64,000 nucleotides of DNA from positions 17,993 through 81,992 of the forward strand of contig CALULP010000003.1 of assembly GCA_944321495.1 (NCBI GenBank). Reading direction: 5' to 3'. Each line of letters starts with the position of its first letter. Within the stretch, counting starts at the first letter, position 1. Shown piece after piece: positions 1 through 7,456 of the stretch. The DNA comes from an uncultured Bacteroides sp. (GTDB lineage Bacteria > Bacteroidota > Bacteroidia > Bacteroidales > Bacteroidaceae). The notes under the pieces are model-generated. The model did no database searches. It saw nothing but the letters and a program-made list of their open reading frames with translations, and was not told where the DNA came from. Both the position numbers and the translations under genes were made by a program.

Positions 1-1295
1 TCACCCTTCACGTCGGCAAACTCTTGCAGGGTCTCGCGGTCGTAGGCGCTTAGTTCGCCGCATGCAGGCACTTTGCCGTCGAAGTACTTCTTGGTGAGTT
101 GCAGGGCACGGTTGACGAAGTTGCCGTAGACGGCCACCAGTTCGTTGTTGTTGCGCGCCTGGAAGTCTTTCCACGTAAAGTCGTTGTCCTTGGTTTCTGG
201 GGCATTGGCGGTGAGCACGTAGCGCAGCACGTCCTGTTTGCCGGGAAAGTCCTGCAGGTATTCGTGCAGCCATACCGCCCAGTTGCGCGAGGTTGAAATC
301 TTGTCGCCCTCCAGGTTGAGGAACTCATTGGCGGGCACGTTGTCCGGCAGGATGTAGCTGCCTTCCGCCTTCAGCATGGCGGGGAACACGATGCAGTGGA
401 ACACGATGTTGTCTTTGCCGATGAAGTGTACGAGGCGCGTGTCGGGGTCTTTCCACCACTTCTCCCAATTGTCGGGCAGCAACTCTTTCGTATTGCTGAT
501 GTAGCCTATGGGGGCGTCGAACCACACGTAGAGCACCTTGCCTTCGGCGCCTTCTACCGGCACGGGGATGCCCCAGTCCAGGTCGCGGCTTACGGCGCGG
601 GGTTGCAGCCCCATGTCCAGCCAGCTCTTGCACTGCCCGTACACGTTGGGACGCCACTCCTTGTGGTCCTCCAGTATCCATTGGCGCAGCCAGGCCTCGT
701 GCTTGTCCAGGGGCAGGTACCAGTGGGTCGTTTCTTTCATCACCGGCTGGCTGCCGCTGATGGCGCTCTTGGGGTTAATCAGCTCCGTAGGGCTGAGCGT
801 GGAGCCGCACTTCTCGCACTGGTCGCCATACGCTCCCTGGGCGTGGCAGCGGGGGCATTCGCCCGTGATGTAGCGGTCGGCCAGGAAGGTCTTCGCTTCC
901 TCGTCGTAATATTGCATGGAGGTCTTTTCGATGAACTCCCCTTTGTCATACAGTTTGCGGAAGAAGTCGGAAGCCGTCCGGTGGTGTACCTGCGAGGTGG
1001 TGCGTCCGTACACGTCGAACGAGATGCCGAATTCCTCGAACGACTTCTTGATGAGCTCGTGGTAACGGTCCACGATGTCCTGCGGTGTGCAGCCCTCCTT
1101 CTTGGCGCGGATGGTGATGGGCACGCCGTGCTCGTCGCTTCCGCCGATGAAGAGCACCTCCTCCTTTTTCAGGCGCAGGTATCGTGCGTAAATGTCGGCA
1201 GGCACGTAGACGCCCGCCAGGTGTCCTATGTGTACCGGCCCGTTGGCGTAGGGCAACGCCGAGGTGATGGTGGTACGTTTGAATTTCTTTTCCAT
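1..1295 (-). CDS. metG: Methionyl-tRNA synthetase, C-terminal part cut by window edge
   Basis: Class I aminoacyl-tRNA synthetase that charges tRNA-Met with methionine in the cytoplasm. The reading frame starts at ATG 1293-1295 ([19 protein letters not shown]) and is open to the window edge, giving about 431 residues; family members in this phylum run to roughly 680, so the anticodon-binding and any C-terminal tRNA-binding domain lie outside. Visible motifs are the HIGH-type signature in [14 protein letters not shown] (about residues 14-27), a four-cysteine zinc knuckle [18 protein letters not shown], and the KMSKS-type loop GDKISTSRN. It faces the fsr gene across a divergent intergenic region. 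Identity is secure from the motifs and order. Confidence 0.97.
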   Translation of the reverse strand, partial: MEKKFKRTTITSALPYANGPVHIGHLAGVYVPADIYARYLRLKKEEVLFIGGSDEHGVPITIRAKKEGCTPQDIVDRYHELIKKSFEEFGISFDVYGRTTSQVHHRTASDFFRKLYDKGEFIEKTSMQYYDEEAKTFLADRYITGECPRCHAQGAYGDQCEKCGSTLSPTELINPKSAISGSQPVMKETTHWYLPLDKHEAWLRQWILEDHKEWRPNVYGQCKSWLDMGLQPRAVSRDLDWGIPVPVEGAEGKVLYVWFDAPIGYISNTKELLPDNWEKWWKDPDTRLVHFIGKDNIVFHCIVFPAMLKAEGSYILPDNVPANEFLNLEGDKISTSRNWAVWLHEYLQDFPGKQDVLRYVLTANAPETKDNDFTWKDFQARNNNELVAVYGNFVNRALQLTKKYFDGKVPACGELSAYDRETLQEFADVKG

Positions 1296-1329
1296 ATCGT
1301 TGTGATGCTAATAAAATGCGATTACTTTG

Positions 1330-1337
1330 CAAAGATA
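1330..1337 (-). promoter_or_regulatory. Bacteroidetes -7 box for metG
   Basis: On the minus strand this reads TATCTTTG, an exact match to the Bacteroidetes sigma-factor -7 consensus TAnnTTTG, 35 bp before the metG start codon. No clear -33 TTTG lies at the usual distance. Confidence 0.6.
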
Positions 1338-1450
1338 CGGGTTTTCCGGGAAATAACCCTGCTTTCTTGCCGGGAACTGCGGTTATTTGTCTTGTCGGGC
1401 GGGAGGCAGGGATTCCACCGGGTCAGGCCTTGGCAGGTAACAGCCCCTTG

Positions 1451-1544
1451 TTTGTCCGCTATTTTTCCTTTCCATAGCGAAGGCGGACAAAAGGAGCAGA
1501 TAAGGACCGGGTAAGGAGAAGGTAAGGAGCGGGTAGGTGGGCGG
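1451..1544 (-). repeat. 11-bp-period array, copy A (inverted orientation)
   Basis: Five successive 11-bp units occupy 1490-1544 (forms such as TAAGGACCGGG, TAAGGAGAAGG, TAAGGAGCGGG). They are preceded at 1451-1489 by the flank that reads, on the minus strand, GGAAAGGAAAAATAGCGGAC. Read as reverse complement, the whole is closely similar to the copy at 42085-42163 and shares its architecture with those at 29517-29596 and 59325-59368. Confidence 0.8.
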
Positions 1545-1601
1545 TTTGTCAGGATTTCTGCCGGCATGGTGCGACAGGCGGTTTATGTCCCCGGCATTTT
1601 G

Positions 1602-1609
1602 TATCTTTG
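1602..1609 (+). promoter_or_regulatory. Bacteroidetes -7 box for the Fsr-type transporter
   Basis: TATCTTTG, an exact TAnnTTTG match, 66 bp before the chosen ATG at 1676. Its position rules against the longer frame beginning at 1607, which would start inside the box. Confidence 0.55.
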
Positions 1610-1675
1610 CGGCGGCAAAGACTTTGCGCGGGCGGATTGTGCCGCCGGGGCAGCTTGCCGCAAGAAAAGAACGTT

Positions 1676-2893
1676 ATGAACATACCATCCATCCTTAAGG
1701 GGCACCCGAAGGTATCGCAGGGCACGGCCTATGCCATCCTGTTCACTATGGGCACCTGTCACCTGCTGAACGACATGATACAGTCGGTCATTCCCGCCAT
1801 TTATCCGTTGCTGAAAGAGAAGTTCGGGTTCACCTTCGCGCAAATCGGCATCATCACGCTGGTTTTCCAGCTGACGTCGTCCGTGCTCCAGCCTTTCGTG
1901 GGGCGGTATGCCGACCGCCACCCGCAGCCTTACTCGCTGGCTATGGGGATGTGTTTCACGCTGGTGGGGCTGGTGTCGCTGGCCTTTGCGCCCGATTTTC
2001 TGATGCTGCTGGTGTCTGTGGCGCTGATAGGGTGCGGCTCGTCTGTCTTCCACCCGGAGGCGTCGCGGGTGGCGCAGCTGGCTTCGGGCGGGAAAAAGAG
2101 CCTGGCGCAATCCATTTTCCAGGTCGGGGGCAACGGGGGGAGTGCGTTCGGACCCTTGCTGGCGGCGCTGGTGGTCATCCCCTACGGACAGCATGCGGTG
2201 GGGTGGTTTGCGCTGGCGGCCTTGCTGGCGGCGATGCTGCTGACGCGTGTGGGCTATTGGTACAGCCTGGTGCTGGCCGAGATTAAGAACCGGCACTTCC
2301 GCAAGCCTTTCGCCCCTTGCGGCCTGCCCCGCCGGACGGTGCGCCTGGCTTTGGGCATCCTGGTGCTGATGATTTTCTCGAAATACTTTTTCAATGCCTG
2401 CATGACGAGTTACTTCACGTTCTACCTGATGGAGAAGTTCGGCGTGTCGGTGCAGGTGTCGCAATATTGCCTGTTCGCCTACTTGGCGGCTTTTGCGGCG
2501 GGCACGCTGCTGGGCGGTTTCCTGGGCGACCGCTACGGGCGGAAGTATGTCATCCTGTTCTCCATCCTGGGTGCGGCGCCTTTCACGCTGGCGATGCCTT
2601 ACCTCAGCCTGGGGTGGACCATCGTGACGGCAGTCATTACGGGGCTGGTCATCGCTTCGGCTTTCTCTGCCATCGTGGTGTATGCCACCGACCTGATGCC
2701 GGACAAGGTGGGCATGATTGCCGGGGTGTTTTTCGGCCTGATGTTCGGGCTGGGCGGCATCGGCTCCGCGTTCTTCGGCTGGCTTGCCGACCGGACGAGC
2801 ATTGAATTCATTTTCCACGTCAGCACCTGGCTCCCGTTGCTGGGCGTCGTGGCTGTGTTCCTGCCCGATGTGAGGCCGGGGCAGGTGCGGTGA
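1676..2893 (+). CDS. fsr: MFS transporter, fosmidomycin-resistance (Fsr) type
   Basis: Inner-membrane major facilitator exporter of about 405 residues with roughly twelve hydrophobic segments. The start MNIPSILKGHPKVSQGTAYA was chosen over an upstream in-frame codon because the upstream peptide is not hydrophobic and overlaps the promoter. Family traits visible are an early histidine-asparagine pair in GTCHLLNDMIQS, the conserved GSSVFHPEASR segment after the fourth membrane span, and the MFS loop motif GFLGDRYGRKY between the halves. Members of this family confer fosmidomycin resistance in Escherichia coli, but the natural substrate is unknown. Convergent with the DUF2141 gene, which ends 12 bp away. 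Confidence 0.85.
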   Translation: MNIPSILKGHPKVSQGTAYAILFTMGTCHLLNDMIQSVIPAIYPLLKEKFGFTFAQIGIITLVFQLTSSVLQPFVGRYADRHPQPYSLAMGMCFTLVGLVSLAFAPDFLMLLVSVALIGCGSSVFHPEASRVAQLASGGKKSLAQSIFQVGGNGGSAFGPLLAALVVIPYGQHAVGWFALAALLAAMLLTRVGYWYSLVLAEIKNRHFRKPFAPCGLPRRTVRLALGILVLMIFSKYFFNACMTSYFTFYLMEKFGVSVQVSQYCLFAYLAAFAAGTLLGGFLGDRYGRKYVILFSILGAAPFTLAMPYLSLGWTIVTAVITGLVIASAFSAIVVYATDLMPDKVGMIAGVFFGLMFGLGGIGSAFFGWLADRTSIEFIFHVSTWLPLLGVVAVFLPDVRPGQVR

Positions 2894-2904
2894 GGCGATA
2901 ACTG

Positions 2905-3318
2905 TCATTGCAGCTCAATTTCCATTACCGTGTCTTCGCGGAGGGTAAACAGGCACTGCTTGTAGCTGGGCGGCCCCATCACACCCTTTGCGTTGTTGCT
3001 GAATCCGTAAGGCTCTTGCGGAATGCCGAAGGTGCCGGTGTCCAGTCGGCCATTCCCGTTCACGTCTTGGTAGAGGGAGAGAGCGTACTCTCCGGGCGGC
3101 AGCCCTTGGCAGGGGATGCGCAGGGTGTCGGCTTTTACCTCTGCACGGAAGGCAGCGATGGGTGCCTTCATAAAATTGTCTTTACTGTCGTAAATGGCTA
3201 CGTAGAGGTAGCCTTGGGATTGGTTGATGCCGTACACCTCCAGGGTGAGGCATTGTGCACAGAGCGGCATCAGACTTGCATGGAGCAGGACGGCGAGGAT
3301 AAAGATTGCTTTTTTCAT
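2905..3318 (-). CDS. DUF2141 family exported protein
   Basis: A 137-residue secreted protein: an N-terminal signal peptide (MKKAIFILAVLLHASLMPLC) is followed by a single DUF2141 beta-sandwich-like domain with the family signature DVNGNGRLDTGTFGIPQEPYG, about residues 88-106. The function of DUF2141 is unknown. It lies 99 bp downstream of the TonB-dependent receptor on the same strand with no TAnnTTTG box between them, so the two are probably cotranscribed. Confidence 0.85.
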   Translation of the reverse strand: MKKAIFILAVLLHASLMPLCAQCLTLEVYGINQSQGYLYVAIYDSKDNFMKAPIAAFRAEVKADTLRIPCQGLPPGEYALSLYQDVNGNGRLDTGTFGIPQEPYGFSNNAKGVMGPPSYKQCLFTLREDTVMEIELQ

Positions 3319-3417
3319 CTTTTCTGGTTTTTAAGTGGTTGTACTTATATTAGTTGCACGCAAGTGCGCTTTAGTTGACTTGTCCCCTCGTTACCTTGTT
3401 CCCTAAATTTTATAACG

Positions 3418-5334
3418 CTAAAAGTTTGACACATCATACGCTGCTTTCTTACCTAAGGTAATGAAAATGCCGAGGTAGAAGAAGTGGTCGTAGGAGGCGA
3501 GTATGGGCTTGCCGTTCACGCGGCCGAACTCATTGCGGCGGCACAGGATGTTGGTGCCCGAGGCGTGGATGATGACTTTGCGGTGGGGAATGAACGTCAG
3601 CCCCAGGTCGAGGCTGTTGTAGGGGCGCGCTTTGTCGTTCATCAGTCCGGGGCGGTCTGGGTTGTGCCAAGGGCGGCCGCTGGCACAGGTGTTGGTCAGT
3701 CCGACAATGGTGCGCAGGCGGGGGATGCTGTATTTTACCACCACTGAGGCATTGTGGCGGGTGGCGTATTGCGGGGTGGTGAGCGCGGGGTACTTCGCAT
3801 ACTTGCGGCGTGAGAGGTTGTAGGTGTATGACAGTTGGTACTCGAAGTTCTTGAGCGACACGGGGTCGCGGAAGAACAGGTCGAAGCCTTTGCTGTGTCC
3901 GTAGCCACGGGAAGCGGGTTGTCCGTCCTCCCACAGGGCAAGGCGGTTGTAGTCTTTGTAGTAGACTTCGGCTTTGCCAAAACGGCCGGAGCGGTTGTAG
4001 TGGATGCCGAGGTTGTACTGGGCGCAAGTTTCTGGCCTCAGGTGCGGATTGGCAAGCAGGTAGGTGGCTTCGGGCAACTGGGTGTAACGTCCGGCAGTGG
4101 CCGTGAGCATGAAGTCGTGCAGGTAGTAACTGACGGCAAGCCTGGGCGAAAATTCTGTCTGATGATGGGTGGTGCTGTATTCGGCGCGTAGGGATGCTTC
4201 CGCTTTCAGGTTCTCCAACGGATAACAGGCGGCGGTGAAAAAGGCGGCGGCAAGAACGGGGGAGATGTTCTTGCGGCTGTCTGTGGCGGGGAGCAGGCGG
4301 TAGGTATCCCGGTAGCGGCGGATGTAGCTTTCGGCACCCATGTCCAGGCGTAGCGTGGCAGCGGGGCGGAATGTCGTCTTTGCTTTCAGGTGCAGTTCCT
4401 GATGTAGGGCTGTGTAGCGGTCGCCGGTTGTGGCTGCCCCGGCTATTTGCCGGTTGTAATACGACCAGGCCGCCCCGGCAAACCATTGCCAGCCGCCGGC
4501 CTTTTGCGGGCTGCGTGCGGTGGCATTGAGGTAGATGTTGTCTTCGCCCAAGTCGAACAGGCGGTTTTCTTTGCCTTCGAGGGAGGAGAAATCGGTGCGG
4601 TCGTATTGGGCGTACAGCTTGAGCAGGATGCCCCGCGGCGTGTGGTACCGTCCTTGGGAGGCGGCAGAGTAGAGGCGGTAAGGTTCCTTGAATTGACGGC
4701 GGGAGGGGAAGAGCCGGTTGTACAGTCCCAGGTTTTGGTAATTCAAGTCTACGGAGAGCGAGCCGTTGGCAAATGCCCGCGTGCCCCCTCCGCCTGCACC
4801 TACGATGGAGGTGTTGATGCCTACTTTGTTGACGGGGCTGCTATCCTTGGTTTCGAGGGGAAGGACGGCCGACAGGGCTTGCCCGTACTCCAGCGGGGCA
4901 CCGCCTGTGGCCAGGTTGATGCCCTGGAACATGAAGGTGGAGTAGCGGCTGCGCGCCGGGCTGTTGATGTCCGTGGAGGTGTAGGGATTCAGCACGTGCA
5001 TGCCGTCTATGAAGGTTTGCGTCTCTTCGCTGCTGCCGCCGCGCACCAGCAGGTGTCCGCTTTCTCCTTGCACTTGTGCGCCGGGCAGGGTTTGCAGGGC
5101 TTTGTAAAGGTCGCCGTTGGCACCGCCGGTGGTGACCAGTTCCACGGGATGCATGTCGCTGAAGCGGCTGGCGGAGGGCGGCGTCTTGTGTGCATGCACC
5201 TCCACTTCACTAAGGGTGATGTCTTCGTCCGGCAGCAGTTGCAGGCGGATGGTGTCTGCGGTCTGTTGGGCGGCGGCAGGCAGGATGGCCAGGCAGCCGA
5301 GGACGAGGGATAACAGTAGGGTGTGGTGTGTCAT
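3418..5334 (-). CDS. TonB-dependent outer-membrane receptor
   Basis: Outer-membrane active-transport barrel of 638 residues. The start at 5334 gives a good signal peptide (MTHHTLLLSLVLGCLAILPAAAQ); an in-frame ATG 60 bp upstream would add a hydrophilic stretch overlapping the promoter. After the signal there is a short linker with SEVEVHAHK, then a plug domain (TTGGANGDLYKALQTLPGAQ, LLVRGGSSEETQTFIDGMHV, about residues 68-115) and a beta-barrel to the C-terminal phenylalanine. It lacks the N-terminal carboxypeptidase-like domain of SusC proteins and has no SusD partner, so it resembles receptors for metals or other small ligands. Neighbours are a LytTR regulator upstream and DUF2141 downstream. 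Substrate unknown. Confidence 0.9.
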   Translation of the reverse strand: MTHHTLLLSLVLGCLAILPAAAQQTADTIRLQLLPDEDITLSEVEVHAHKTPPSASRFSDMHPVELVTTGGANGDLYKALQTLPGAQVQGESGHLLVRGGSSEETQTFIDGMHVLNPYTSTDINSPARSRYSTFMFQGINLATGGAPLEYGQALSAVLPLETKDSSPVNKVGINTSIVGAGGGGTRAFANGSLSVDLNYQNLGLYNRLFPSRRQFKEPYRLYSAASQGRYHTPRGILLKLYAQYDRTDFSSLEGKENRLFDLGEDNIYLNATARSPQKAGGWQWFAGAAWSYYNRQIAGAATTGDRYTALHQELHLKAKTTFRPAATLRLDMGAESYIRRYRDTYRLLPATDSRKNISPVLAAAFFTAACYPLENLKAEASLRAEYSTTHHQTEFSPRLAVSYYLHDFMLTATAGRYTQLPEATYLLANPHLRPETCAQYNLGIHYNRSGRFGKAEVYYKDYNRLALWEDGQPASRGYGHSKGFDLFFRDPVSLKNFEYQLSYTYNLSRRKYAKYPALTTPQYATRHNASVVVKYSIPRLRTIVGLTNTCASGRPWHNPDRPGLMNDKARPYNSLDLGLTFIPHRKVIIHASGTNILCRRNEFGRVNGKPILASYDHFFYLGIFITLGKKAAYDVSNF

Positions 5335-5363
5335 TGTCTTTCTGTCTGTTGGGCTCGACGATG

Positions 5364-5395
5364 CAAAGGTGGGCGGTAAAAAGCAGTTGTCCAAA
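5364..5395 (-). promoter_or_regulatory. Promoter of the TonB receptor gene
   Basis: Minus strand: TTTG (5392-5395), a 20-nt spacer, then CACCTTTG (5364-5371), one base off the TAnnTTTG -7 consensus. The spacing matches Bacteroidetes promoters. Confidence 0.55.
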
Positions 5396-5482
5396 CTTTT
5401 GGGACAGATGACACGGATATGTGACGAACGGTAGCCGTCGGGGGGACGAATGGTAAATGATAATTTATCGCGCGTAGCGCGC

Positions 5483-5563
5483 AGTGACGAGCTACCAGCT
5501 ACGAGCTACGAGTGACTGTCAGCAAAACTTGGAAACTTTACTTGTAGCTGGTAGCTCGTCACT
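5483..5563. repeat. 20-bp inverted repeat between LytTR and receptor genes
   Basis: Arms 5483-5502 and 5544-5563 are perfectly complementary over 20 bp (arm begins AGTGACGAGCTACC) and enclose a 41-nt loop. The left arm is followed by further GAGCTACGAG motifs, so the element is also internally repetitive. It could fold as a hairpin between the stop of the regulator gene and the receptor promoter; no T-run follows directly. Confidence 0.8.
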
Positions 5564-5591
5564 CGTAGCTGCGGGGCGTACCCCGCTTTTA

Positions 5592-6467
5592 CTATTCCTT
5601 TAGTTTTTCCCTTAACTTTTTGGCATAGGCGCGGGATACGGGAACTTCGTCTTTGCACCCCTCCAGGTGCAGGCGATATCCTTGCTGGTTGCCGTCCACC
5701 TTGACCACCTTTTCCAAGTTGACCAAGAAGGCACGGTGGCAACGGATGATGGCGGGGCAGGCTGCGGCGTTTTCTTCGGCTTGCTTCATGGTGATGCGCA
5801 CGAGTTGCATAGTTGGGCTTCCGCCTGCTTCGGGAAGGGAGTGCAGCTTGACGTAGTTGCCTTCGGCCTCGGCGTAGAGAAAGCGGTGGGCGGGGAGTTG
5901 CACTACATCTTTTGTGCCGTTGGGCAAGGCGAGGGTGGCTTGGGGTTGCGGTGTTTCTGCTTGCGCGGGCTTGTGGTGGGCGGACAGGGTGTTGTCCAGC
6001 TCGCGGGCTTCGCGCAGGTTGCGTTTGAGCAGGAGGTTTTGGTTCCACAGCATGAAAAGCACGGTGGGGAATATGCTCAGTACCAGCACCCAGAGTAAGG
6101 CAATGAAGAACAGCCTGACGCTTGGCCGTATGTCCGCCAGCCACGCCACCCACAGGCATACGCCGAAGGCTATGAGCAGGAACATGGCGCTGAGGTGGAG
6201 CGTCTCTTTGCCGATAGTCCAGCGGCGTTCGTCGTACCATGCGGGAAAGAGGGCAGGCAGTAGCAGGTGGGACACGGTCGAGGCACCGGCAGCAATCAGG
6301 GCAGAGACGGCTGCCACGCTCCACGCACTCGTTTCCAGGTGGCCGATGCCGAAGGGTTGCAACAGTCCCAGTATGAGGAAAATAATGGCGGCGGGCACTA
6401 CGATGGCTTTCCAGGGCCTGATCATGCTGGGGTAAGGGGTGCGGAAGAGTTGTAAGGGAGTGTTCAT
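5592..6467 (-). CDS. Membrane-anchored LytTR-family transcription regulator
   Basis: A 291-residue regulator: four hydrophobic segments in the N-terminal 150 residues (for example AIVVPAAIIFLILGLL and LFFIALLWVLVLSIF) are followed by a short linker and a C-terminal LytTR DNA-binding domain (about 185-291) with FLYAEAEGNYVKLH, IRCHRAFLVNLEKV and VPVSRAYAKKLREKL. There is no response-regulator receiver domain, so a signal probably reaches the DNA-binding domain through the membrane part. It sits directly upstream of the TonB receptor gene in the same direction and may control it; that link is inference. Confidence 0.9.
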   Translation of the reverse strand: MNTPLQLFRTPYPSMIRPWKAIVVPAAIIFLILGLLQPFGIGHLETSAWSVAAVSALIAAGASTVSHLLLPALFPAWYDERRWTIGKETLHLSAMFLLIAFGVCLWVAWLADIRPSVRLFFIALLWVLVLSIFPTVLFMLWNQNLLLKRNLREARELDNTLSAHHKPAQAETPQPQATLALPNGTKDVVQLPAHRFLYAEAEGNYVKLHSLPEAGGSPTMQLVRITMKQAEENAAACPAIIRCHRAFLVNLEKVVKVDGNQQGYRLHLEGCKDEVPVSRAYAKKLREKLKE

Positions 6468-6486
6468 TGCCGGAGGATTTTCGACA

Positions 6487-6494
6487 CAAAGGTA
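6487..6494 (-). promoter_or_regulatory. -7 box for the LytTR gene
   Basis: Minus strand TACCTTTG, an exact TAnnTTTG match, 19 bp before the start codon. It diverges from the box at 6550 that serves the PepSY-like gene. Confidence 0.6.
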
Positions 6495-6549
6495 GCGGTT
6501 TTTCCGGCAAAAAACTTTGTTATTCCCATTTCTTTCCCATTTCGCCCCC

Positions 6550-6557
6550 TACTTTTG
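6550..6557 (+). promoter_or_regulatory. -7 box for the PepSY-like lipoprotein
   Basis: Plus strand TACTTTTG, an exact TAnnTTTG match, 61 bp before the start codon at 6619. Confidence 0.55.
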
Positions 6558-6618
6558 CCTGCACAATGAGTAAGAAAAGTGATGTATAACCCAATTTAAT
6601 CGATGAAAGGACTAGAAT

Positions 6619-7113
6619 ATGAAAAGGAATGTATTGACCGTGTGCGGCCGGCGTGCCGCCTCCTGGCTGGTCGGAGTATTGGCCATGTGTGCCTTGGTGT
6701 TCACCTTTGCGGCGTGCGACGATGAGAAGAGCATCAGCTTCGGCCGATTGCCGGACCAGGCGCAGACGTTTATCGAGACGTATTTCGGCGGGGTGGGCGT
6801 GACTTCCATCATCCGTGAGAAAGATGACGGGCGGACGGCTTACGACGTGCTGCTGGACGACGGTACCGACATTGAGTTCAACGGCAAGGGCGAGTGGACC
6901 AGCCTCGACAGCTTCTTCTCCCCGCTGCCCACGGGATTCCTGCCGCCAGCCATTCCTGCCAAGGTGGAAGAACTGCACCCGGGCGCTTCCATCCACGGCG
7001 TGGACAAGGAGGTGGGCGGTTACCAAGTGGAAGTGCTGGACGGCAGCGTGCAGTGGGACATGTACTTCAACAGCCAAGGAGAGTTTGGCCGCGAAGTGCA
7101 GGACCGCGGCTGA
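6619..7113 (+). CDS. PepSY-like domain lipoprotein
   Basis: A 164-residue exported lipoprotein with a type II signal (lipobox FAAC at about residues 30-33). The rest fits two tandem units of the periplasmic PepSY-like family (beta-lactamase-inhibitor-like fold): each has a start such as LPDQAQTFIETYF or IPAKVEELHPGASI followed by strands with DVLLDDGTDIEFNGKGEW or EVLDGSVQWDMYFNSQGEF. The function of this Bacteroidetes family is unknown. It is transcribed divergently from the LytTR gene and convergently with the acyl-CoA synthetase gene. Confidence 0.8.
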   Translation: MKRNVLTVCGRRAASWLVGVLAMCALVFTFAACDDEKSISFGRLPDQAQTFIETYFGGVGVTSIIREKDDGRTAYDVLLDDGTDIEFNGKGEWTSLDSFFSPLPTGFLPPAIPAKVEELHPGASIHGVDKEVGGYQVEVLDGSVQWDMYFNSQGEFGREVQDRG

Positions 7114-7202
7114 CGGGCAAGGAGCAGTTGTTTTTGCAGGCAGGCCCGGAGCGGGCAGGGATTTCTGGTTTTGCACCCTGCGCTCCGGGCTGTACTGTGT
7201 CT

Positions 7203-7267
7203 TTGTCCGTATCTTGGCGGGGCTTTGCCCGTATCTTGGCGGGGCTTTGCCCGTATCTTGGCAGGCG
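7203..7267. repeat. 22-bp tandem array E1
   Basis: Three units at 7203-7224, 7225-7246 and 7247-7267, each containing CCGTATCTTGGCGGGGC or a one- to two-base variant. Units 1 and 2 differ by one base. Confidence 0.9.
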
Positions 7268-7350
7268 TTTCACTCCAGTGAGGCGACCGTTTCACTGGAG
7301 TGAGGCGGTCGATTCACTGGAGTGAGGCGGTCGCCTCACTGGAGTGAAAC
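7268..7350. repeat. 22-bp tandem array E2
   Basis: Four units at about 7268-7288, 7289-7310, 7311-7332 and 7333-7350. Each carries the near-palindrome TTCACTGGAGTGAGGCG, with the first and last units changed at one side so that the array ends are inverted relative to each other (TTTCACTCC and GGAGTGAAAC). Confidence 0.9.
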
Positions 7351-7375
7351 GATATGAAAGTTACTGGCTCGTCCC

Positions 7376-7456
7376 TGCCAAGGTACGTAGGGAAGCCTGC
7401 CAAGGTACGTAGGGAAGCCCGCCAAGGTGCGTAGGAAAGGCCGTCAAGGTGCGGGC
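7376..7456. repeat. 22-bp tandem array E3, running into the acyl-CoA synthetase stop codon
   Basis: Units at 7376-7397 and 7398-7419 are identical (TGCCAAGGTACGTAGGGAAG and two more bases); 7420-7441 and the start of a fourth unit are diverged. The fourth unit overlaps the last codons of the minus-strand gene ending at 7444. Confidence 0.88.

Larger units (their letters stand above)
1296..1675. other. Divergent intergenic region metG/fsr
   Basis: This 380-bp gap has no gene. It holds the metG -7 box near its left end, the fsr -7 box near its right end, and between them a repeat made of 11-bp units with its conserved flank (1451-1544). Confidence 0.7.
7114..7443. other. Convergent intergenic region filled with 22-bp repeats
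   Basis: This 330-bp gap between two converging genes has no gene. From 7203 onward it is almost wholly built of three different 22-bp-period tandem arrays, annotated separately. Confidence 0.8.

Noticed and set aside
396-1514. Plus-strand open frame of 372 codons across metG
   Set aside because: It is antisense to metG, which has its HIGH motif and zinc knuckle on the minus strand.
1583-2908. Minus-strand open frame of 441 codons across the Fsr gene
   Set aside because: The product is arginine/histidine/glutamine-rich with no domain; the plus strand encodes a clear 12-span transporter.
7203-7456. Possible CRISPR array
   Set aside because: Units are directly tandem without unique spacers and there are no cas genes nearby; the same applies to 15366-15443 and 53378-53450.
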